Shown in pieces: positions 56,010 to 64,000 of a stretch of DNA of 64,000 nucleotides (its first letter is position 1; each line of letters starts with the position of its first letter). Origin of the DNA: Scilla litardierei (taxonomy: Eukaryota > Streptophyta > Magnoliopsida > Asparagales > Asparagaceae). A program made the translations under genes and the position numbers. The notes under the pieces were generated by a model that saw nothing but the letters and a program-made list of their open reading frames with translations, had not been told where the DNA came from and ran no database searches. The stretch covers positions 16,192,214-16,256,213 of the forward strand of contig CM061138.1 in the NCBI GenBank assembly GCA_030789695.1, in the 5' to 3' direction.

Positions 56010-56421
56010 ATATATAAGCCAAAGGTTCATGTTTAAATTCATCTAGGGCTTGTATTTATAAGAAATCACTGTCCTTTTCCATCAGTCAAAACATATACAT
56101 GCTTTGCAAGTTAAATATATTTCCCAATCCAATCGTCTATTGGTATGTAGTTGTAAATATAAACATCAGTGCAAAAGAGAATTAGGTTATATTCCATTCA
56201 GTCTATCACTTGCTTTATATATAAGCCAAAGGTTCATGTTTAAATTCATCTAGGGCTTGTATTTATAAGAAATCAATGTCCTTTTCCATCAGTCAAAACA
56301 TATACATGCTTTGCAAGTTAAATATATTTCCCAATCCAATCGTCTATTGGTATGTAGTTGTAAATATAAACATCAGTGCAAAAGAGAATTAGATTATATT
56401 CTATTCAGTCTATCACTTGGG
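56010..56421. repeat. 207-bp tandem duplication
   Basis: The segment starting ATAAGCCAAAGGTTCATG at 56014 recurs at 56221. The copies run to CAGTCTATCACTTG with only two or three differences. No ORF spans it. Confidence 0.95.
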
Positions 56422-57330
56422 TCTAACAGCTTCTGATCAACTGAAGTTCCTTCTGTCACAATAAAATCATTATTGAGATTTTCATCTTGGGTTTTTAATA
56501 AAAATCCAGCATGGTTAACAACCAAGCAATTGTATGCATAATTCAAATCCTATGCCCTCTCATTTTGATTCATATACATGTCTTGCAGTGTTAAGATCAT
56601 TCACATTATGCATCATATAAGAGTGCTATGACCATGGCATTTGGCACCAAGGCAAGCTTGTAGAAATGATATGTGTATAGGATATGGCCTTTAGCATAGA
56701 CGAATATTCTAAGGGTATACCAAATTCATCTGCCCAATCGTCTATTGTTGCTGTTTTACTACTACAATATTGGATCTATCTCCTTATGACCATCATGAAC
56801 TTGCACAGCAGAGATGGAGCTGAAGTGATTTAATTTCTCACACGTCTTAAAGACATACATCGGTTATGTTTATAGCGAGTGCTCCTAATTAATCAGTCTA
56901 CAGCAATTCACAAAAGAAGAGAGAAGTTAAATTAAACCAGATTGAAATTGTTATTGTGGCCTTTAATTGTCATGGAACATGCACAATGTAAGGTATTGAT
57001 GATTGTAAATGCACAACAAACCAAGAGAAAATGCGGGCAAATCGTTTGATCGTATCTCTCGTAGAGTACCAAATTACAAATGCCTCTTGTTTAAAAAAGG
57101 TTGAATTCTCTTCATTACGAGAACATCCCAATTACAAGCTAGCTAAAAGACCATTCTCCCTTCCATCTGAATAATCTCGGTAAATATCTTGGATTGCTTC
57201 CTGTCTCATATGCAAATCATTTATATTCATAAGCATGCGTCAATAGCCAATAAAGAATGCCCACGAAATCTTAAAATCTGGATATGAAATATCCTTGTTG
57301 TCGGGGAAGAAAAGAAATATCCTTGTTGTC

Positions 57331-57723
57331 TATGTATGTGTCACGGTCGTCACGTCATCGTCTAGTTGGTGCTTGCTTGACAAATGAGTTGGCATTCTCT
57401 AGAAAATTGGCAAAGGCATCCTTGTAAATAGAGGGTCTTAGATGATTTTGTAGATTCATGTAAATTCTATAATAAGAGTTTTTTATGTGTATTAATGAAG
57501 AAGGTTCTAGAGACTCATCCTAGGCCATTAGATCATGAAATTCTCTAGAAGTCTAATCTCCAACATTCATTGTATGAGAGCCTCACCAATAATTTGACAA
57601 AACTTATACTCAGGAACATAAGATTACAACCAATGATATTCCACGTGACTTCGAGGTGACAATATCATTGGTGGCAATATCATTGGTAAGGCCACCACTA
57701 GGCCGTCTCACAAGGAGAAGTCT
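57331..57723 (+). repeat. Possible LTR or leader upstream of gag relic
   Basis: It contains GTGTCACGGTCGTCACG, AATAAGAG/ATTAATGAAG poly(A)-like segments and CAATATCATTGGTGG words just before the gag-like coiled coil. No partner copy or primer site was found. Weak support. Confidence 0.25.
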
Positions 57724-59330
57724 ATGGACATCATGTCGGCATCTGAGGCACAATTGGGCAAGGCAGAGCTCACCATGGCTAAGTCGAAGGACCAGCTTGA
57801 TACCATGGAGGAATGCATCGAAGAGTTGAAGTTTGAGAGGGATGAGCTACATGAGAAGATTCACACGGTCTTGAGCTTTATCGCCGACATGCTCCAGTAA
57901 TGTGATGATGCCTTGAAGTGTCGTATACTACCTTGAAGACTCAATTGGGGGCCCTAATGAAAAAATTGGAAGAACTCAAAGACGAGTTCAACCAGCAGAA
58001 GATGACATGGGTGAGTGGACGGATCATCACATATCCTTTCTTGTCAAAAATGGATGTTCTAAAGCCAAAAACTTGCAAAGGTACGTGAAATGCATGCGAG
58101 CTTGATAATTTTCTCTAAAATGTTAAAAGGAATTTTGATGTTGTGGGAACAATGATGATGGTTCCAAGCTCCTCATGACCCATTTCTTGTCAAACTAGGA
58201 TGTTCTAAAGCCAAAACTTTACAGAGGTATGTGAAACGCACGAGAGCTTGATAAGTTCCTCTGAAATGCTCCAGTAATGTGATGATGCCTTGAAGTGAAC
58301 GAATACTACCTTGAAGACTTAAGTGGATGCCCTAATGAAAAAATTGGAAGAACTCAAAGGGAAGTTCAACCAACAGAAGATGACATGGGTGAGTGGACCA
58401 ATCATCACCTATCCTTTCTTGTCAAACATTGATGTTCTAAAGCCAAAACCTTACAGAGGTACATGAAATGCATGAGAGCTTGATAATTTTATCTAAAATG
58501 TTAAAAGGAAATTTGATGTTGTGGTTTCAAGCTCCTCATGACCCCTTTCTTGTCAAACATGGATGTTCTAAAGCCAAAACCTTACAGGGGTACGTGAAAT
58601 ACACGAGAGCTTGATAATTTTATCCGAAATGTTAAAAAGAATTTTGATGTTGTGGGATCAAGGATGATGGTTCCAAGCTCCTCATTACCTCTTTCTAGCT
58701 CAAAGATATTGCTAAGTTGTGGAGACGTAGACAATTCGAGGATGTGAAAAAGAGAGCACTCACCATCCACGTTTGATGCCGTGGGAACAAGGATGATGGT
58801 TTCAAGCTCCTCATGACCACTTTCTTATCAAACGTGGATGTTCTAAAGCCAAAACCTTACAGAGGTACGTGAAATACACGAGGGCTTGATAATTTTATCT
58901 GAAATGTTAAAAGGAATTTTAATGTTGTGGGATCAATGATGATGGTTCCAAGCTCCTCATGACCTCTTTCTAGCTCAAAGATATTGCTAAGTTGTGGTGA
59001 CGTAGACAGTTCGAGGATTTGAAAAAGAAAACACGCACAATCAACTCTTAGTAGGAGTTTAAAGTGAAAATCAAAAAGCAATTCGACCCAGAAAATGCTA
59101 AAAATGAAGAATAAGATAAGCTTCGACACCTTACTCAGAAAGGTGATATTAGAGATTAAGTGAAGGATTTTTCAAAGTTGCTTCTTGAGATCTCTGACAT
59201 GAGCGAGAAGGACTCGTTCTTTGCTTTCATGGATGGCCTTGTAGGGTGGGCCAAGATGGAGCTATAAAGGCAGGGAGTTCAGACCTCTACCGAAGCTATA
59301 ACAGTTGCAAAGTCCTAGAAGATAGATTCC
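57724..59330 (+). pseudogene. Scrambled retrotransposon gag array
   Basis: A 58-codon frame (57724-57900) encodes a coiled coil, AQLGKAELTMAKSKDQLDTM then EECIEELKFERDELHEKIHT, as at the start of many plant gypsy Gags. A block of about 150 bp following it is repeated (57876-58020 and 58265-58400). A segment with GATGTTCTAAAGCCAAAA and TACGTGAAATxCACGAG recurs five times (about 58052, 58198, 58431, 58561, 58837). A gag-like stretch then gives FEVKIKKQFDPENAKNEE, DFSKLLLEISDMSEKDS and FAFMDGLVGWAKMEL (59050-59270). No pol follows. Confidence 0.65.
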
Positions 59331-59402
59331 ATCAATTCGAGGACAAAAAGGAGAAGAATGGCAAAAGTGGGAGAGAGAAAGAGAAACCATCTTGAACTCA
59401 AT

Positions 59403-59690
59403 CAAAGACTTTGCAATTGTCATAGTTTGGATGAGGTTTGAACTTTTCGTTTCTGTAGCTCCATTTTGGCCCATCCCGTGAGGCCATCCATGAAGGTGGA
59501 GAAGAGCAAGTCCTTGATCCTATCAGAGATCTCAAGAAGCAATTTTGAAAATTCTTTCACATAATATCTAATAGCACATTTCTGAATAAGATATCAAAGC
59601 TTACCGCGTACTTCATTTTCAGCATTTTTCTAGGTAGAATTCATTCTTGATCTCCACTTTGAACTACATCCAAGTATCAATGGTGAAGGT
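59403..59690 (-). pseudogene. Inverted second copy of the gag segment
   Basis: The reverse complement repeats the gag stretch of about 59048-59318, including CTTCTTGAGATCTCTGA, TTCATGGATGGCCT and GGGCCAA[A/G]ATGGAGCTA, and the CAAAGTC[T/C]T[T/A]G end. The two copies are head to head with an about 85-bp spacer, forming a long imperfect hairpin. Confidence 0.8.
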
Positions 59691-59727
59691 GCGGATACGA
59701 GTCATGCAGGAAGGCCAGAGACTACAG

Positions 59728-59979
59728 GGGATGAAGCCGGCACATTGCAGCAGTACCAGCCATATACCGGGGATGAAGCCGGCACCTCTCAGCAATATTA
59801 GTCACATACCGGGTATGAAGCCGGCATGTCTCAGCCCATTCTGTCATATACCGTGAATGAAGCCGGCACATCTCAGCAGTATCAGCTATATACTGAAGTC
59901 CCCCAAGGCGACCCATGTCATCAGTATTTGACTACCGGGGATGAAGCCGGCCCAGCTCATCAGTATCAGACAGACGAGC
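59728..59979 (+). repeat. 42-bp tandem repeat, six units, in frame
   Basis: Units start at 59728, 59770, 59812, 59854, 59896 and 59938, with exact 42-bp spacing. The fifth is strongly diverged. Each encodes a 14-residue motif close to GDEAGTSQQYQPYT in one frame, with stops in units 2 and 5. The first four units match best. The host protein is unknown; it probably belongs to the neighbouring retroelement relic. Confidence 0.85.
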
Positions 59980-61114
59980 AACATCAGACTCAAGTCCATT
60001 AACATGTCCCTTCTCTGACGCAACACACTCAACCAGAAAAGGAAGGTGACATTGCTATAATGGGGATTATATCAAAATATAACAAAATTTCAAATAATTT
60101 TCAAGAACACCTAAATTATAAGCTTTGACGAGAATTATAAAAAAATTTCAAGAATATTATAACCAATTTTCAAGAGATTATAACAAATTTATAAGCTTCA
60201 AGGGGTGTTTTGCTAGCCTAAATCTTCAAGAATACCAATGAAAATTGGGGTTTTTGCGGAAGTAATGGAGTTTTGGGGATTTGCGGAAGTAATTGATATT
60301 TACGTGAAAGAGGACATAGCAGCGCTGGGCAGAGGAAGTAGGTATGAGATCTGCCGCGGTTGCCAACCGCGGCCAAGTTGATTTTCCCGCAGTTGGCAAA
60401 CACGTCAAAAAAAGATGGAACGCCCTTTTTGCCGCGGTCGGCAATCGCGGTGAAATCCAAATCGTCCTAGTTAGCGTTCGCACCCGCGCTGGGTGTTGAC
60501 ATGGAGGAAAGTTGGTCGGTTTTTGTAAATAGTTTTAAAGTTGACCGATTTTGAGAATATTTTTAAAAAATTGGATTTAATTCAAAAATCGTCCTACTAC
60601 AAAACAGTTCAAGCTCCCATAAACGTCCCCACACACATCAAATAAATCAAAGATTATACTTAAGATAGTTTAAGCCGAAGCTGAAAACAAATATAATTCT
60701 AATGTGTTACTAGCTTAGGCATAAGAGTTTAATTTGTTCTCCGCCTTTTGAATTTTCTAAACCAATCATTTTGGCAGTGAGACATAAGGAATTTAATTTT
60801 TAATTCAAAACCGATACTAACAACTAATTTCATTTTTCCTCCACATTATGCAAATGTGAAAAGACCTTACTGAGTTATATTGTATCTGATTTATATTAAC
60901 AGCTATTTAAAAGAACATGTTTTTAAGATTATAATTTCGATCTTATATTTTAACTTTTTTCAAGCACACTGACTATGCAAAAAAATCTGAGCAGTTCGCA
61001 ATCATATATTCACTGGTATAATCTAAATAAAGAGAATCGAGTTTAATTTAATCAAGATTAAGAAATTAGTTACACTAGATAAAAACAAAACGAACAGAAA
61101 TTCAAATAACTCAC
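59980..61114. other. Non-coding, with GC palindromes
   Basis: At about 60352-60371 the sequence CCGCGGTTGCCAACCGCGG is a perfect palindrome around one base. A related GCCGCGGTCGGCAATCGCGG lies near 60430-60450. The rest is AT-rich. It would hold intron 1 and perhaps exon 2 of the gene at 61115-61495, but no matching exon is evident. Confidence 0.4.
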
Positions 61115-61495
61115 CTTCTCCAACGCTGCAATCAACGCCGCGGTCCCCCGCTCGGCTTTCCCAATCCCCATTTTCCGCAGCATCGACGCCGGCCTCCTCG
61201 AAGACGGCGGGAGGAGAGCCTTATTCCAATCCCCCAACCCCCCACTCCTCCTCCTCTTCACCGAAGCGGCGGCGGTATCAACACCACCGGTGACCACATC
61301 CCTCGCCCCGAGGCCGGACATGACCCGCTTAGATCTCTTCCTGCTCTTGGTCGCCGCCGCGATCGGGCCCTTGATGACTATCTGCAGACTGCTGCATTGG
61401 GGGCGAGCGGAGCTTGGGGATTCAAGCTCCGCAAACTTGCTCAGCAGCTGATCGGACGAGGCCTTGGTCACGTGCTGGACTGATGGAGTTGCCAT
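61115..61495 (-). CDS. Unidentified basic, probably nuclear protein, exon 1
   Basis: 127 codons from ATG (61495-61493) to a strong splice donor, AAG|GTGAGT (61114). Without splicing the frame would end after 14 more hydrophobic residues, which looks intronic. The protein starts MATPSVQHVTKASSDQLLSK and has basic clusters (KSRKRSKR near residues 51-58, KRRR near 80-83) that could be nuclear signals. It ends with LPPSSRRPASMLRKMGIG then a GTAALIAALEK helix. High GC and codon-like composition contrast with the AT-rich surroundings. Upstream, a GA microsatellite and purine-rich leader fit a plant 5' UTR on the minus strand. I do not recognise the family. Exon 2 is not visible to the left, where retroelement debris lies. 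Confidence 0.65.
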
Positions 61496-61579
61496 TAGAT
61501 AGATGTAGAGAGAGAATGAATGAGGTGAGAGAGAGGATGGGATATGACTGTTGGCTGTTGAGGATTTGAAGATGGGGCG

Positions 61580-61602
61580 GAGAGAGAGAGAGAGAGAGAG
61601 AG
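61580..61602. repeat. (GA)n microsatellite
   Basis: About 11 GA dinucleotides, read CT on the minus strand. It lies about 85 bp upstream of the ATG of the gene at 61115-61495, the usual place for plant leader CT repeats. Confidence 0.9.
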
Positions 61603-62355
61603 ATTTGGGGGGAGGTGACCGTTAGAGATGGGGATACGACGATTGATGATTTCTAGTATGTTGGGTCTCACGATGGGAATATCTACAGAGATGGGGAATA
61701 AATGACTATATGAATTGCATGATGACTAAGAAAAATAGCCGTTATAGGGTGTGAGCTGGGATCTGGCGTGCTGTCGGGTTTCTTGGTTGTTAGTGCGGTT
61801 TTGGATTTTACTCAGTTACAAGAAATTATTGATGCTTTTAGAGTCATCTGAGCTATGCAGATCATTTTTTTTCTCTTTTTCGTTCTTTATTATTTTCGGG
61901 AAGTAACGAGCTCGTAACATATGTCATATGAGACTAGGTGTCATATACGACCTTTAAATCATCCGCTATTTATATAAATGATCGAAACCGTTCATTTTGA
62001 CATTCATATTCTAAAACTCCAAAACAACAAATACCACATGAATGATGAACCCAAGGAATCTTGCATGCCCATCCAACCGTCGCAAATTCAATGGTTTTGT
62101 GAGGCATATATGAGCTTAGCCTCATGCACATGTCAATAGTTTTTCAAGTGCCCCATGCACGGGTCAATATTCTTTCTAATGACTTCAATGTATTTCTGTT
62201 ACGATCTGTTTCGATAGATAATGACGTGTGTCCATGGTGCGTCCTCTCCCCCGTCATAGCATTAAAATGAAGAAGAAGGTGATGGGATGAAAAGGGAAGT
62301 GTGGATTTGTGTACGGATATTTTCTTGAGGTTTTTGGAGTTTTGGAGTTCTTTTT
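61603..62355. other. Upstream region of the 61.5-kb gene, no other feature
   Basis: AT-rich to mixed sequence with no ORF of note and no clear repeat. It should contain the promoter of the minus-strand gene at 61115-61495. Confidence 0.35.
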
Positions 62356-62533
62356 TATTGGTTAATGCTCTATGCACCTCACCCTGTGAGGTGCATGTGA
62401 GGTGCATGTACTTTTTTTTCCCTAAAAAAGTTGATATGTCACATTATAATATCCAATCATACTCTTTTTATTCCAAATTTAGCAAATATTTACACTAACT
62501 TTTACCTGCACCTCAATTTTTGAGGTGGGTAGC
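62356..62533. mobile_element. Small inverted-repeat element with GCACCTCA ends
   Basis: The left GCTCTATGCACCTCACCC...GTGAGGTGCATG and the right CCTGCACCTCAATTTTTGAGGTGGGTAGC are inverted versions of each other, and each also folds on itself. GGTGCATGTGAGGTGCATGT is a short internal tandem repeat. No clear target duplication. Confidence 0.5.
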
Positions 62534-62784
62534 AATTGCCTTTTTATTTTGGCCGTTCTTTGGCTTTTGGGGGTTTGGGATGACATTTGGGGTAGGAGTG
62601 ATTGATGGAACACAGCCATATGGAACAAATTCCATTAATCGAGCCTCAAATGTACAATAGATTCTTATTTTTTCAATAACAGCCGTCCCCGTTCCACATA
62701 TCACTATAGAAATATTAATTATAAATACCGCCTTCCAACAAATTGGCGATTGATGATCTAGTGTTATTATTGAGTTGTGATATA

Positions 62785-62935
62785 TACACCCCCAAAGAAA
62801 GGGGCGTGTGTACCATTTTTTTGTCTCAAATGAAAAAACGGTCACATCACTTGTCTCCTCACTATCTCATTCTTCGATTTTTTTGCCATTTTTTACAATG
62901 AACGGTGCATACACCCCCTCTTTGTGGATGTACAC
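62785..62935. mobile_element. Small inverted-repeat element with TACACCCCC ends
   Basis: The left TATACACCCCCAAAGAAAGG and the right CATACACCCCCTCTTTGTGG with GTAC are partly inverted copies around an AT-rich middle. Low-level support. Confidence 0.35.
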
Positions 62936-64000
62936 GATGCAACCCTTATTTTTTCGTCCTAACCTTGTCTAACGGTTTTGTTGAAAACATCAACGCTTTC
63001 AAAATGGATTAGCTTCGTCAAATTAAGGCAAGATGAATATGCAAACCCAACACGATAATCATTATCCCTGATTTAACATCACGTTAACTAGAATTATGGA
63101 CTCCATGCAGGGTCAGATAACCCTCTCTGTTTCTATTATGTAGCCAGAAAGTCTTCCCCACTGTCTCTATTGAGAAATAGAACTTTATGATATGCTTATT
63201 GATGAGAAACATACATAGTTACACGATTCAAATGAAATGGAAAATCCTAGCTCTAAACAAATACAGAAATTGTGATCTTTAACATTCTCTTATTTATTAA
63301 TGAGAAAACACACTATTTTTGGAGAACATACAAACATTAATTAATATTTGTTGACAGATGAGTTCGGCCGAGCTATCGAAGCAAAAACCGACCTAGCTCA
63401 GAGGTAATCCTTACATAACATGAACTGCATTTGACCAAGCTAACAGTCTGACATCTATGCGGGTTCCATGGGCTTGATGGGCCGCCTCGTATTTCTTAGC
63501 AGGCTTTGCCTATACGGGTACCAATACCTTTCTCGCCTTCGGGAGCCGGCCCATTGCTATAACAATAACTCATTATTATGCAAATCAAGAAACATTTCTA
63601 TTTTAGATCATTCCAAGATGCCCATAAAACACTGGAGTCCTGCGATAAACCAAACAAACAGAGGTTGCTCTGCGTTTGAAGCAGTCTGATCATATAATCT
63701 GCCATTATGAAGGATGCATGACTAATTGGAGCGCGCATTAAAACGGTTGATATGTATTCATCAATTATAAGTCAGTTGTGTACTTCAATTATTTCATTTT
63801 GGGATATTCTAAAGGCAATGCCGATACCCCCCAAATGATGTGCAAGTTTTCTTTCTCAAAATTCACAAGATCCTAAGCGAATAGAACATGGGTATCAAAC
63901 ACACAGAAGAGGTGTGATCGTTCCCCACGAATAGACCATGTGTAGTATTTGCCAATTTTTAGTGCATGTTTTGGTAATATCATATTTCAGAGGTGTTAGG
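62936..64000. other. Right edge, no feature supported
   Basis: Mixed AT-rich sequence. A GC-richer patch at 63455-63560 has no recognisable coding signature. Confidence 0.35.

Noticed and set aside
59728..59979. CRISPR-like regular spacing
   Set aside because: The 42-bp units are continuous in-frame tandem repeats without unique spacers, in a plant nuclear context.
60352..60450. GC palindromes as a regulatory operator or origin
   Set aside because: They are striking but isolated, with no gene context to give a function. They are mentioned only as a sequence feature.

Overview
This is a nuclear window from a plant, probably a dicot. The evidence is a spliced callose synthase gene with GT-AG introns, chromodomain Ty3/gypsy and Ty1/copia retrotransposons with tRNA-Met-type primer sites, a LINE relic, and many short inverted-repeat elements. 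I saw no bacterial, organellar or viral gene content, no CRISPR array and no convincing RNA gene.

Host genes. (1) The first 12 coding exons of a callose synthase most like CALS3/GSL12 lie on the minus strand, with the ATG at 50674 and the last exon found ending at 13441. They join in frame to 450 codons, about a quarter of a normal callose synthase. Intron 1 (25410-50490) is about 25 kb and full of nested retroelements. Intron 9 holds a Copia element with a clear target-site duplication (TSD). No exon 13 was found in the remaining 13.4 kb, so intron 12 either leaves the window or the gene is cut. (2) One first exon of an unidentified basic, probably nuclear, protein lies at 61115-61495 (minus).

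Layout. 1-3337: left edge, then a truncated gag-only gypsy element F (minus). 4234-4893: hAT-type miniature element. 5040-5300: LTR-like fragment. 5565-6747: LINE 3' relic, interrupted by gag-only LTR element A (6753-9365, TSD GTCCC). 9371-9790: broken unidentified ORF. 9790-13440: non-coding, with a long CT microsatellite. 13441-50674: callose synthase exons and introns. Intron 9 contains Copia G (14751-19591, TSD GACTT). Intron 1 contains Copia H remains (minus, about 26770-31643), gag-only element E inside H (27885-30415, TSD GATAG), gypsy B (31644-37549), Copia I remains (plus), the mini LTR element D inside I (37927-about 39060), gypsy C (40852-47054, TSD CATTA) and a 372-bp foldback element (48805-49176). 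50675-51100: 5' UTR and promoter area. 51860-53905 and 54657-54906: miniature inverted-repeat elements. 56010-56420: 207-bp tandem duplication. 57724-59690: scrambled gag array with an inverted copy. 59728-59979: 42-bp in-frame tandem repeat. 61115-61495: exon 1 of gene 2. 62356-62935: two more small inverted-repeat elements.

All retroelements look inactive: every gag or pol has stops or frameshifts. Elements A to F resemble each other in gag start, Gly/Pro-rich spacer, gag core, LTR ends and the 3' tail, so they look like autonomous and non-autonomous members of one chromovirus lineage. Nothing here amounts to a new multi-gene system. The most notable points are the giant TE-filled intron 1, the missing downstream exons, the set of gag-only derivatives, and the LTR ends that are swapped between element B and its relatives.
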